64,000 bases of DNA from Gyrodactylus bullatarudis (lineage: Eukaryota > Platyhelminthes > Monogenea > Gyrodactylidea > Gyrodactylidae). A program made the translations under genes and the position numbers. The stretch lies in contig SSNU01000289.1 in assembly GCA_012064415.1 (NCBI GenBank), positions 186,001 to 250,000 of the forward strand. Direction: 5' to 3'. The notes under the pieces were generated by a model. That model did not search any database. It was not told the origin of the DNA and saw nothing but the letters and a program-made list of their open reading frames with translations. This document shows positions 23,751 to 33,738 of this stretch, one piece after another. Position 1 is the stretch's first letter, and each line of letters opens with the position of its first letter.

Positions 23751-24905
23751 ATGCCCAGATATTCAATGAAAGATATCAATAATCTGTTCGAAAATCCTTC
23801 AGACTTCGACAGATCGACTCTCCCAACTAATCTAGAGGTCTACAACTTTTTGAAACTTCATTCGACAACTCATGCCTGGGCGTACGGAGCTCTAAGACGT
23901 TTTATTGCTGATGAACTCATTAAGCATTATGCTGAAACGGCCAGAATTGAGCCCAAAAACTATAGAGCCGTTGTCAAAAGTTTAAAGGATTTAGAAAACA
24001 AACGAAATGAATATCGAGTTAATGAGTGGTGTCTCTTTAGCACTCGGAAAGGACTGTTCCCTGCAGCAAGATCTAGTTGTCTCTATACCCAAAGATCTCC
24101 ATGTGATGTTGATGAACCCAATCATGATCTGACAATGAATTTCTTGGAGGTTCAAGGTTAGAATCGTTTAATGAAAATTGACGACTACATCCGTGAACTC
24201 GAGATCGTCGAGGCTGAAGACGTTATTATTCAGCAGCAATTTCCAGTTGAGAAACCTGAGGATGCTCCTGCTAATGATTCTACACCATCCCCGATGGACA
24301 CTGAAAATTCTTCCAGCGGAGAACGATTTGTGCCACCAGAGGAAGATGCCCAAGTCCTACGTAGAGGGTACAACACACATCCGATGACGCAAACCTACAA
24401 AGTTACTAAAAGAATTGGTGTCTCTGTTGCTGGGGCTGTTAGCTTAATAAACACAGCTAATACCGAAATGAAAATAATGAGTGATGTAATTTATGTTAGC
24501 GAATATAAATTAAAAAGAGAAGATGCATTAGCTAAGGAAGCTTTTCTAAGAGGAGTTCCAAATCAGATAGTCAATCTTCAGGTTGATGGTGCTGGAAAGA
24601 TTTTCCACCATTTTCAAGACGAATCTGAAAAAGTCAATCTTCTCGTGATGACAGAACTACCTGGCAATAAAATAGTTGCATCAAAAGCTACTGAAGACCA
24701 GACTGGACAAACATTTGCTCGTGTTATCCTTGATGTGCTTCAGCAGACAAATTCAACTTTAACATTACGAGCAATTACTTGCGATGGTGCTGCCGCAAAC
24801 GTTGCCCCTAATGCAGGATTTATCATTCCGAATCAGTGAAAAATGATCTAAAATTAGTTTTATAATAAAATTTATTAAAACTTAGGACAATATTAGGATT
24901 CTCAG

Positions 24906-25014
24906 CCATGGTCATCCAAACGTTTCGACGGTGATTGTCTTCACACGCCTTCTTCAGTGGTACGACAAGTTAATCAAAAACAAAATACTATTTATATATT
25001 TTCATGATCTCATA
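24906..25014 (-). repeat. left inverted arm
   Basis: Perfect complement of 25852-25960. It runs directly into the N block, so the arm may be longer; the right arm has 20 further bases (25832-25851) on its gap side. Confidence 0.95.
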
Positions 25015-25831
25015 NNNNNNNNNNNNNNNNNNNNNNNNNNNNNNNNNNNNNNNNNNNNNNNNNNNNNNNNNNNNNNNNNNNNNNNNNNNNNNNNNNNNNN
25101 NNNNNNNNNNNNNNNNNNNNNNNNNNNNNNNNNNNNNNNNNNNNNNNNNNNNNNNNNNNNNNNNNNNNNNNNNNNNNNNNNNNNNNNNNNNNNNNNNNNN
25201 NNNNNNNNNNNNNNNNNNNNNNNNNNNNNNNNNNNNNNNNNNNNNNNNNNNNNNNNNNNNNNNNNNNNNNNNNNNNNNNNNNNNNNNNNNNNNNNNNNNN
25301 NNNNNNNNNNNNNNNNNNNNNNNNNNNNNNNNNNNNNNNNNNNNNNNNNNNNNNNNNNNNNNNNNNNNNNNNNNNNNNNNNNNNNNNNNNNNNNNNNNNN
25401 NNNNNNNNNNNNNNNNNNNNNNNNNNNNNNNNNNNNNNNNNNNNNNNNNNNNNNNNNNNNNNNNNNNNNNNNNNNNNNNNNNNNNNNNNNNNNNNNNNNN
25501 NNNNNNNNNNNNNNNNNNNNNNNNNNNNNNNNNNNNNNNNNNNNNNNNNNNNNNNNNNNNNNNNNNNNNNNNNNNNNNNNNNNNNNNNNNNNNNNNNNNN
25601 NNNNNNNNNNNNNNNNNNNNNNNNNNNNNNNNNNNNNNNNNNNNNNNNNNNNNNNNNNNNNNNNNNNNNNNNNNNNNNNNNNNNNNNNNNNNNNNNNNNN
25701 NNNNNNNNNNNNNNNNNNNNNNNNNNNNNNNNNNNNNNNNNNNNNNNNNNNNNNNNNNNNNNNNNNNNNNNNNNNNNNNNNNNNNNNNNNNNNNNNNNNN
25801 NNNNNNNNNNNNNNNNNNNNNNNNNNNNNNN
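25015..25831. other. assembly gap (817 N)
   Basis: Unknown bases. It falls between two identical inverted arms, a structure that often stops assembly, so its true length may differ from the number of N. Confidence 1.
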
Positions 25832-25851
25832 GATTGGACAAAATCGATAGG

Positions 25852-25960
25852 TATGAGATCATGAAAATATATAAATAGTATTTTGTTTTTGATTAACTTG
25901 TCGTACCACTGAAGAAGGCGTGTGAAGACAATCACCGTCGAAACGTTTGGATGACCATGG
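25852..25960 (+). repeat. right inverted arm with hammerhead-like core
   Basis: Contains CTGAAGA (25909-25915) and GAAAC (25940-25944), separated by a segment that can pair as GGCGTG with CACCGTC (one G-U pair, one bulged C). These are the conserved boxes of a hammerhead ribozyme. I could not assign stem III or the cleavage site, so this stays a candidate. Confidence 0.4.
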
Positions 25961-27017
25961 CACAGGATTTATCAGCTTTTTGGAAGATGCAATCGACCAA
26001 AATTTACAGCGAGTTGTTTGTCTTCTTCATACAGTGGAAACACAAGGACCTAATGCTTTGGATGGGTTAATTGGCAGACAGCTCAAAGATGCTGAAAAAG
26101 AGTTGCCCGTTGTAAATTTCAACAGGATCATTACAATACTTTATCCAATTGCAGAGGTGAATATCCAGAAATTGGGCCATGAGCAACAATACCTGATCAA
26201 GATAGCCAAACTTGTTCATGGAGGTAAGCTTTAATAGAAATATTATTTATTTTTAATGAGTTATTAATTTAATATTTTTATTTTCATAGGCTCAGATAAT
26301 TGTCTCGATCTTGTGGAGTTTATCAAAAAAAATTCAATAGGCTAAATTTATATGGCTAGATGGACAATTCATGCTAGCAGAATTCTTCGACTCTATGTGT
26401 CAAAGGAAGTTCCAGAGCCTGAATTGGTTGAGCTTGCAAAGTTTGTAATGACAGTTTATGTTCCTTCCTGATTTGAAGCAAACCATAGGTGCAAATTGCT
26501 TGATGCACCGAAAGTTTTCTTCAATATGATGGCCAGAGTCAACACGGTTCAACACAATAGAATCAAGCGGATTGCAAAGACGTCCCTCAGCAGGAATTCG
26601 TTCATGGCGCATGCTGAGTTTATTGTGCTTTCATTAGTGGCCGAAGAAGAAGAAGAGCTACGCCTAGCAGCAGTTCGAAATCTTCGTCTTGCAGTCCTGG
26701 GTCGAAGGGTATATGAAAAGCCAGTTCTTAATTTTAACTGCAATGATTACTCGGAGAGGATTAATTTTCGAGCTACTCCCTTCAGTCATCCTCCAATGAG
26801 TGAACATGGCTTCATGGGAGATCGCATGGTCCTATATCCAGATTATCCTTCCAATACACAAGGAATTGAGAGGACAATCAGGGATATTAAAAAAGCCTGT
26901 GAGAATGTACGTCTTATTGAAAATCTGGACCACACGACCGATAGTATTGAAACTAGTAGGGACGAATTTCCCTCTGGCATCAATTACTTTGATTACATAA
27001 ACAAGATGCAGCAGTAG

Positions 27018-27447
27018 CAGTTTATTATTATTTATATTATAACAATTTAAAGAATTATATTTGTAAATTCATTATTTCTGTACTTTTTCTTGTATATAAT
27101 TTATATTTTATCTGAATCGTATCTTTCTCTTAAAAATTTTATATGAGACTTTTGAGTAAAGCGATCTATTTAAGAAATTGAAATCTCTATTCCTTTTTTA
27201 CGCATTTAAAAAGTTGCAAAAATCCAAAAATTAGTATAGAAAAAGTAATTTAGGGAGTTTATCTACATATATTTGTTTGAAAAATGTTGCTATTATGAAT
27301 TTATTTTTCAATTTCTTAAAGTTTCAATCTAAGCTTAAAATTTCATTTTTTTCGACTGATAATTATATTTTTATTTACAAGATGAATTGCTCGACATGAA
27401 TTTCTATGAACCGCTGCGATTTTCGAGATAAAGGTAAATTTCATCTA
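27018..27447. other. 3' end of the 4.1-kb transposon
   Basis: AT-rich trailer after the transposase stop, ending with the right terminal repeat (CTATGAACCGC and AAATTTCATCTA). No gene. Confidence 0.6.
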
Positions 27448-29011
27448 TGTCCTTAGTACGGATGCATCAGGCGATGGAGTGGGTGCTGTATTGTCGTATG
27501 ATATGGAGATGAAGGAGGTTGTGGCCTACGGTAGCAGGTTGCTCAAAGATGCTGAACGAAGGTACTCCAACATTGAACGGGAAGCTTTGGCTATTGTATA
27601 CGGAGTAAGGAAGTTCTATCGTTACTTGATCGGCAGAAGGTTCATAATCCTCTGCAGCACATCTTTGTGGAAGAAACTGAAAACAGGAGAATCCCATCGA
27701 GACTGGACGGATGGAGACAATGGCTGTCCATGTTCAATTTTGACATCAAGTATCGTGAAGGACCTCTGATGGCGCTGCCGGACGTGCTTTCAAGAGTTGG
27801 CTTGGTGGATGAGACTGATAAAATCGACGATTTCAAGGTATACCCAGTGGTCAACACGATTGAGGACCTAAATGAGGTGGAAGGTCTATGTGAGATGATC
27901 AGGGAACATGAAGATGATGAGTACAAGGAGCTAATACAGGTGATCTCAAACGGCTGGAGGAATCGGTCCAAGGGAATGGAAAAGTATGAGAAGCTCAAGG
28001 GTGAACTTGAGGTGGATGACAAAATGGTCTACAGAGGTGGTAGAATCGTGGTCCCGGAGGGAATGAGGTTAAAAACACTCGAGAGACTGCATGGGGGCCA
28101 CCCGTTTGAGGCCAGAATGTATGAACGTGCTAAGACTATGTGTTTGTGGCCGAAAATGTTCGATGATGTTGGGAAATTTGTCAGAAGGTGCTTGACCTGC
28201 CAGAAGAATAGGAGACACCGAGTTTATGCAAGATTAAGCCATTGGGACGAAACCGAGGAATGCATGCAACGAATACATGCCGATGTAGCTTACAAAGACG
28301 GCAAGCAGTGATTAATACTGGTAGACACGTTTTCCAAGTATTGTGTGATCAAAAATCGGAATGTTTGGTAGAGGTCCTTCGGCAAATCTTCAACATGTTT
28401 GGTGCTCCCAAATGCTGGTGGCTGACAATGGAACAAACTTCGTTGCTGACTGCACGCGCAGATTTCACAAAAGCTTTGGTATAGAATTGATAACCACACC
28501 TACGGGACACCATCAGTCCAACGGCACGGCTGAAGTAGCCATACGGGACTTCAAGATGCTCCTTAACAAAAATCAGGGTCCTATTGACGAGATGGTTGCA
28601 GAATTCCTTGATGACAGAAACAATCAGCCGGACAGCGATGGCCGAATCCCTAGCCACAGGCTATTCTCGTACAAACCCAGAACCAAGTTGGAAACGGCTG
28701 TATTGGGCGACAAGCGTGAGACGAAGGCGCTGGTGTATGTCGAGAACAAAGGCTGGTCAGACCAAAGGACAGTAACCGACAACTCAAAGAGCACGGTGAT
28801 TGACGAGAATGTTAGACTGGTGCACAAGGCTGATGTGAACCCACTTCCTGAGGAGCCCGATCCGCACGTAGAGGAACTGGTAACAGACGAACTCGATGAG
28901 ATGGAGATGACTACCGAAACAACACCTGTGATGGGTAAACCAGCACCGACCCTGAGAAGAGGATCAAGGGACAGAAAAGAGACTCAAAGACTGATAACGT
29001 CCAAAGAATGA
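27448..29011 (+). pseudogene. Ty3/gypsy pol, part 3: RNase H and integrase
   Basis: RNase H: STDASGDGVGAVLSYD (first Asp), then RRYSNIEREALAIVYGVRKF (catalytic Glu). The next block, normally with TDH, is lost in a short frame-shifting deletion at about 27650, where FII runs straight into PLQHIFVEE; the frame then gives SRLDGWRQWLSMF. Integrase: the zinc-binding part ends RRCLTCQKNRR; the core has HADVAYKDGKQ, then a TGA at 28309-28311 where Trp is expected, DTFSKY, another frameshift at about 28360, VADNGTNF (second Asp) and HHQSNGTAEVAIRDF (Glu). The C-terminus is acidic and ends at 29011. Multiple lesions make it inactive. A purine run follows directly. Confidence 0.85.
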
Positions 29012-29224
29012 AGGGGAGGATGATTTATATTTGGATTAACAATATTTCTTATAATTGAATTGGTGCTTATGCACACTAAAACTACCTTGTAAATTACATC
29101 CAAATGTTGTTCTAATATGTCGCATAATGCACATTTTGAATATACATAATTTAAGCTGTAGTTGATCGTTCTTAATTTATCAGACACCATCTGGCCATCC
29201 TCATGAGTTCAGAAGCCAATATCA
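29009..29224 (+). repeat. probable polypurine tract and start of 3' LTR
   Basis: GAATGAAGGGGAGGATGA at 29007-29024 looks like the polypurine tract that primes second-strand synthesis in Ty3-type elements; an LTR would then start at TGATTTATATT. No matching 5' LTR is in the window, so the LTR end cannot be fixed. The region up to the peptide gene is otherwise blank. Confidence 0.45.
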
Positions 29225-29449
29225 TTATAAATTATAATTTATAATTAATTCTTTTACTCTAGCATCTTTACTTTTAAGATGAAGAAATTGAGTTTCAGCA
29301 CTTGGATTGTCGTGGATCTTCCTATTGTAATAATCAATTCTTTTTCTCAAAGATGGCGGGTTTGATGCATTGGAATCTCCACCTAGAACTTCTACTGTGA
29401 GAAATAGGAATATGATTAAAACAGCTAATTCTTTGTCGAATAAAAGCAT
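29225..29449 (-). pseudogene. diverged copy of the 60-residue secreted peptide gene
   Basis: Shares LAVLIIFLFLTVEVLGGDSN and the rest of the mature part with the copies at 33194 and 34902, with Leu for Pro in FLHLKSK. The usual start (ATGAAATTT) is changed to AAAGAATTA, so translation could begin only at a Met 8 codons further up (29449) or beyond. The normal stop is also lost and the product runs on for about 10 residues (VKELIINYNL). Probably a decaying copy. Confidence 0.6.
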
Positions 29450-29479
29450 GTTTATTACAATAATTATTGAATTGTACAA

Positions 29480-30331
29480 TAATTATAATCTATGAAGAGT
29501 AAAATTAATTTCGGCTTGTAAGAAAATGAATTTTTCTCATAGCTAAAGATACATTCAGCTTTTTCAATTTTGTCTAGAGAAATTTTCTGTTTTCTCGAAG
29601 CTGAATTCTCTTCAAGGATTAAAAATTGTCAAGATATCAGAATTTGACTTTCACAAAATGATGGGATGATTCTAATTTAGCATGTTGATCTCCTTTCTGA
29701 AAAACGTTGGTCATAAAAAAAACTTTGGATTCATCTACACCTAATTAATATGAAGATTTTTACAAAATTCTTATTTTTTCATCAAGAAATCGAATTTGAT
29801 CAAGATTTTTTGCCGCTTTCACGGTACGGAGAAAAAAAATTAAAAAAAACAATTTTTAAGGAAAATACGGCAATTTTGAACTTTGAACTGAAATTTTTTG
29901 CTGATTTCAATGTGAGAGAGTGATAAAAAGTTGATTTTTAGGATCCCAATTAGTCAAAGAAATCAAATATACTGATTCAGATTTTGAGAATCCGCCCATA
30001 ATCGTGTCAAAATCAAATTTTGATTTTTTCATCATTTTCCCTACTAGAAATGTTTGACATTGTATACACTGCGCACAAAAATGAACAATGTGTATACTCG
30101 GTGTCAAAAGTTTATAAATTGTTCTTAAGGTCTAATGAGCAATGTGGAAACTTTAACTTTTTAAGAGTTAAGAAATTGTATTTTGAATAATTTTATCAGG
30201 AATCTTTACTATTTATTTTCTCGAACTGATTTTACTACAGAAGAATGAATCTTGAATCTGATTTTGAGATGCTCCTGTTTTTTAGTCTTAAATAAACATT
30301 ATTGATTCTTTAGGAAAGTTTATTTGTCATT
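29480..30331. repeat. non-coding with MITE fragment
   Basis: About 29740-30050 shows pieces of the ATGAAGAT-ended MITE family (ACCTAATTAATATGAAGAT at about 29741, AATTCAAAATTTCGATTTTT-like arms). The ORF at 29907-30107 is a shadow of this. No gene. Confidence 0.5.
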
Positions 30332-30739
30332 TCAAGCTAAACTTTTGTGGCACTTAGATGTACATAATCTGTTATATTTTAAGCATTGACATCTGTTGTT
30401 TTGACAACCACCTTGACAATTGCATTTTAACATTCCTTGGCCATCGCAGTTTGAATTCATCCTCGTTGCTGTTCTCAGAGGAATCTCTTTTTTGGGAATT
30501 TCTTCTGGACTGATAAAAAAATTTCTAAGAGAAGTGAATTGTCCCCGAGAAAAATGACTCTGCAAAATGTCATCCTTTGTACTGATTTCATATAATCCAT
30601 TCTGATCTTGACTCAATATGACTCCAACTACGTTACTTGGATTCATCTGGGAGCGATCTATCTCAGGAATTTTTACAGCTACGTTAGTACCTACTGTGCA
30701 GTTGCCAGATGATTTTGTGCAATGTAGTATGATTCCCAT
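30332..30739 (-). CDS. integrase-tail (KRBA2/SCAND3-like) protein fragment
   Basis: 135 residues. The first half is an SH3-like or chromo-like region with GTNVAVKIPEIDRSQMNPSN and VVGVILSQDQNGLYEISTKD; the end is a Cys cluster, GQGMLKCNCQGGCQNNRCQC then CTSKCH, reading CxC-x3-C-x4-CxC. From memory this pair marks the C-terminus of KRAB-A-domain-2/SCAND3-like proteins, which derive from transposon integrases. The element's integrase core is absent upstream, so this is a fragment or last exon. A second member is at 40170-40699; the two are clearly related but diverged (about a third identical by eye). Function if expressed unknown. Confidence 0.55.
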   Translation of the reverse strand: MGIILHCTKSSGNCTVGTNVAVKIPEIDRSQMNPSNVVGVILSQDQNGLYEISTKDDILQSHFSRGQFTSLRNFFISPEEIPKKEIPLRTATRMNSNCDGQGMLKCNCQGGCQNNRCQCLKYNRLCTSKCHKSLA

Positions 30740-31400
30740 TGGTTAACTTACTGTGTTCTTTACCACCAATTCTTGTTTCCTATTTTTATATATTATGCAA
30801 GTTTCTTTATTTTAACCCTTTCGATACCAGGGGTCATATATGACCTCTATGTTCAAACTGACTTTTTTCAATGATTTTGAAACACTCTTTTATGATTATT
30901 TTTTAATAGTATATCACAAACTATCTTAGTTTGCTATCATGCTATATTCTTGCTAGCCAGGCATAAGAATGCCATAGATATTTGAACTTTTACCGAAGGA
31001 AGTAGAATTCCTTAATTCATGATTCTTTTTGATTGAAATTATTAAACTTATCAATGTCCAGAGATAATAAGATTAATTTCCGTAAAAGCTAAGTAGTTAA
31101 TTCAAAACAAAGTATATTTTTTATGCATGAAATCAATGAGCAGTTCCATCAATAGTCTCGTGAAAATGGCAATTTTCAACCCCATCTTTACCTTAGATCT
31201 TCAATATCTAGGTTATTTTGTAATAAGATTGAATGAAATTTGAAAGATATCCTTTTTGACATTAATTGAGTCTTTGAAAGAATTAACTTTCAAATAAATC
31301 CCTTCATTGGCAAAGTTTCACTCTAAATGACTCACCAGTAGATGGGAATTTCAATATAAATCAGACCCTGATGAAATTATGTGTAAGACATACACTTTTT
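30740..31400. other. non-coding; contains GGTCATATATGACC repeat motif
   Basis: At 30813-30850 TTAACCCTTTCGATACCAGG leads to the palindrome GGTCATATATGACC. A related block is at about 43287-43330. No gene. Confidence 0.6.
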
Positions 31401-31582
31401 GTTGTCTAAACCTTCCATATGAGTTTAGAATCTACTCAATTATTTAAGATCTTAAATAAAATTTTTTTCATGATTTCAAGAACACTTTCCTATCATGGGG
31501 ATAAGTAGAGCACCAAAAAAGTAGCCATTTTTTCGATAATGGAATGAAAAACTCAGATAAAGAAAGAAACCAATCAGTTTCA
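31401..31582. repeat. inverted copy of 19948-20145
   Basis: Close reverse complement over about 180 nt, e.g. GATAAGTAGAGCACCAAAAA here. It lies just beside the inverted peptide copy. Confidence 0.85.
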
Positions 31583-31626
31583 AATGTATCAAAATTGACA
31601 GGATGAAGGTCTTCTCTTCAAATTAC

Positions 31627-31972
31627 ATTTACCCTAGATAAGATCGACTTGGATTTCCTGATCTCTGAATTCCAATAACCTGAAAATCGAAAGCAGAAGG
31701 TTGACCGACCCCCTAACATTTTGGGTTTTTTATTCTCAAACAACTCCATTGTGCTCAGATGCCAGAAGATCCAATAGAATGAGAAATTATTTATTCATTA
31801 TATTCTAGCATCTTTACTTTTGGGATGAAGAAATTGAGTTTCAGCACTTGGATTGTCGTGGATCTTCCTATTGTAATAATCAATTCTTTTTCTCAAAGAT
31901 GGCGGGTTTGATGCATTGGAATCTCCACCTAGAACTTCTACTGTGAGAAATAGGAATATGATTAAAACAGCA
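31627..31972 (-). repeat. inverted copy of the 3' part of the 1,015-bp unit
   Basis: Near-exact complement of about 33203-33548, covering the peptide gene from AVLIIF onward and its 3' flank. It breaks off just before the start-codon region of the peptide. Confidence 0.85.
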
Positions 31973-31998
31973 ATGATGAACCATAAAGAAATGTACAT
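31798..31998 (-). CDS. secreted-peptide copy with a replaced N-terminus
   Basis: From AVLIIFLFLTVEVLGGDSN to the stop (KSKDARI) it equals the copies at 33194 and 34902. The leader start MKF is replaced by MYISLWFII from other sequence, giving 66 residues that still read as a hydrophobic signal peptide. The new upstream sequence (AGAAATGTACATTTAG, complement) also occurs at about 34199. Whether it has a promoter is unclear, so it may be a fused copy or a pseudogene. Confidence 0.5.
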   Translation of the reverse strand: MYISLWFIIAVLIIFLFLTVEVLGGDSNASNPPSLRKRIDYYNRKIHDNPSAETQFLHPKSKDARI

Positions 31999-31999
31999 T

Positions 32000-32553
32000 T
32001 AGTGAATAAAATTACCTATTCTTATATACCCACAAATATGATTCTAAGTGGATTTTCGGACGTTTTTGATAACTTACGTGAATCATAAGAGAACTCTTTT
32101 CACAGGAGGAAAGTAGTTTTCATCTATGATAGAATTTAAAATTTTCTACTGTTATCTCCTAGAAGTTCAGCACATCAAAAGTTGAAGGAAAATAGTTGTG
32201 ACATACAATTTTATAAACTCAATCACATGTATGCTGTCAATTCAATGAAAGATTTGTTTCTTAACTTGGTTTATTCGAAAGAGTTTGATGAGATTTAAAA
32301 TTCATGCATGGGAAAACTCTTTACGTTCTTCAAAATACCATTCAGAAAAAGATTAGCGCAGTTAAACTGATAAATAAGTTATTTAAAATAACTAACAGAT
32401 TTAAACTCTCATTTGAGAATCTTTTATTCCTTTGCATCATTTGTTGCAAGATTCGTTTTCAGTATTTTTAAATTTTAATAAATTTTAAAGATTCTTGTCG
32501 GTAAAGCAGATCAGTTTTATATGGACGGCCTGTTTACAGTTCATTTGAAGAAG
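32000..32553. other. non-coding
   Basis: AT-rich spacer between the inverted copy and the first direct copy. I see nothing in it. Confidence 0.5.
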
Positions 32554-33568
32554 AATCCCCTGACCACTAACAAGTAACTCCATCATTATCAGCATATTTC
32601 TAAACATCTCTAAAAATTATGCAGTCAGATAGAGACTCTTTTCATGATCCTAACGAGCTAATGAACTTTTACCTACAGGGAGTTCACCAATTATGAGGTC
32701 TTATGATTTCCAGAGATTTCTTTTTCTAACCAAATTCATGGCTTAAATTTTACCTCCAAAAAAGGTAATAATAATTAGTAATAAAGCTTTTATTTCACCG
32801 GTTCTCATCAGACTCTTACACCGGCTAGATATTTATACAAAATTATAAACAGAATTGGGATCCTCTGATAGGTTAAATCATTCTTCAGATTTAGTAAAGA
32901 AAATTTTTGTGATATGGTGGGGATCATAAAAATTTATATATATTCACGGTAAATTACTCGAATTACTTTTTTCGACATCATGGAATTTTTCGCCAACCTG
33001 AAATTCTAAAATTAAAAAAAAAATCTTTATAACATACAATTGTGTTGATGTAAGAATTTTTCTAAACTGAATGTATCTAAAATTTTGAGAAAAATTCATT
33101 CTGTTAATAGCTAAACGGGTGATTAAATTGAATTATATTCGTAATTAATTCTTCTCTTCTTACACTACCGTGATCAACTTGTTTCTATTCGACATGAAAT
33201 TTGCTGTTTTAATCATATTCCTATTTCTCACAGTAGAAGTTCTAGGTGGAGATTCCAATGCATCAAACCCGCCATCTTTGAGAAAAAGAATTGATTATTA
33301 CAATAGGAAGATCCACGACAATCCAAGTGCTGAAACTCAATTTCTTCATCCCAAAAGTAAAGATGCTAGAATATAATGAATAAATAATTTCTCATTCTAT
33401 TGGATCTTCTGGCATCTGAGCACAATGGAGTTGTTTGAGAATAAAAAACCCAAAATGTTAGGGGGTCGGTCAACCTTCTGCTTTCGATTTTCAGGTTATT
33501 GGAATTCAGAGATCAGGAAATCCAAGTCGATCTTATCTAGGGTAAATGTTGGTTTATTTATAGATCTA
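32554..33568 (+). repeat. 1,015-bp direct duplication, copy 1
   Basis: From AATCCCCTGACC to TAGATCTA, identical as far as I can compare with 34262-35276 (constant offset 1,708, equal length). It contains a CCGG hairpin (32798-32824) and a whole secreted-peptide gene. Confidence 0.95.
33194..33376 (+). CDS. 60-residue secreted peptide precursor, copy 1
   Basis: Starts MKFAVLIIFLFLTVEVLG, a clear signal peptide of about 18 residues. The rest (GDSNASNPPSL, then RKR, then IDYYNRKIHDNPS onward) is hydrophilic with no Cys, one N-glycosylation sequon (NAS) and a basic RKR that could be a prohormone-type cut site, giving a possible released peptide of about 28 residues. AATAAA overlaps the region just after the stop. 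I chose the ATG at 33194; the frame is open 8 codons further but has no ATG there. I do not recognise the family. Four copies occur in 6 kb (29225, 31798, here, 34902). Confidence 0.7.
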   Translation: MKFAVLIIFLFLTVEVLGGDSNASNPPSLRKRIDYYNRKIHDNPSAETQFLHPKSKDARI

Positions 33569-33738
33569 AGTACGAAAAATTGATTGAATGACAGGAGCGT
33601 CCTGAAATTTGGCCCACAATGAGTCCGGACCTTAATCCTATTAAGAATCTTTAGAGAAGCTTGTAGAATTTGATAGAATAAAATATATTATTTATCTAAG
33701 TCCATTTTAAAACAATTCATCTTCAAAATATACTCGGG
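33569..33738. other. short non-coding spacer with possible transposase remnant
   Basis: AGTCCGGACCTTAATCCTAT at about 33619 resembles the coding for SPDLNPI, a motif near the end of Tc1-type transposases; nothing else of such a gene survives here. Confidence 0.35.

Larger units (their letters stand above)
24826..25962. mobile_element. inverted Penelope-like terminal pair around the gap
   Basis: Bounded by a 12-bp direct repeat CAGGATTTATCA (24814-24825 and 25963-25974); removing the insert leaves the transposase frame intact. The insert has 109-nt perfect inverted arms (24906-25014 and 25852-25960) beginning CCATGGTCATCC and containing CGAAACGTTTGG, a motif I associate with Penelope-like terminal regions. 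An 80-nt AT-rich tail (24826-24905) lies at the left. The coding part, if any, is in the gap. Confidence 0.65.
23751..27017 (+). pseudogene. transposase-like gene of the 4.1-kb element, interrupted
   Basis: One reading frame runs through 23751-24825, 25975-26223 and 26290-27017, with a 66-nt GT-AG intron (26224-26289). Family features, from memory of unclassified transposon proteins common in invertebrates: a region before the split with FHHFQDESEKVNLLVMTE and RAITCDGAAANV, then RVVCLLHTVETQGPNALDGL, KDAEKELPVVNF, RWTIHASRILRLYV and PSNTQGIERTIRDIKKA. It looks distantly like P/THAP9-type or related DDE elements, but I do not claim a superfamily. It is dead: stops at 24159-24161 (TAG), 26343-26345 (TAA) and 26469-26471 (TGA, Trp expected), plus the insertion at 24826-25962. 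Its N-terminal 130 residues (MPRYSMKDINN onward) have no motif I know. The separate ORFs in the region are pieces of this one gene. Confidence 0.7.
23375..27447 (+). mobile_element. 4.1-kb DNA transposon inserted in the RNase H start
   Basis: Flanked by a 7-bp repeat TGTCCTT (23368-23374 and 27448-27454) that is present once in the rejoined pol frame. The ends are inverted: TAGATATAGATGAAATTT at left and, reverse-complemented, TAGATGAAATTT at right; further in, GCGGTTCATAG appears in both ends, with about 14 extra bases in the right arm. It carries one large transposase-like gene, itself split by a Penelope-like insertion. Length includes the 817-base gap. Confidence 0.8.

Noticed and set aside
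24931..25935. Open frames of about 300 codons on both strands
   Set aside because: They consist almost wholly of the N gap; only the identical inverted arms are real sequence.
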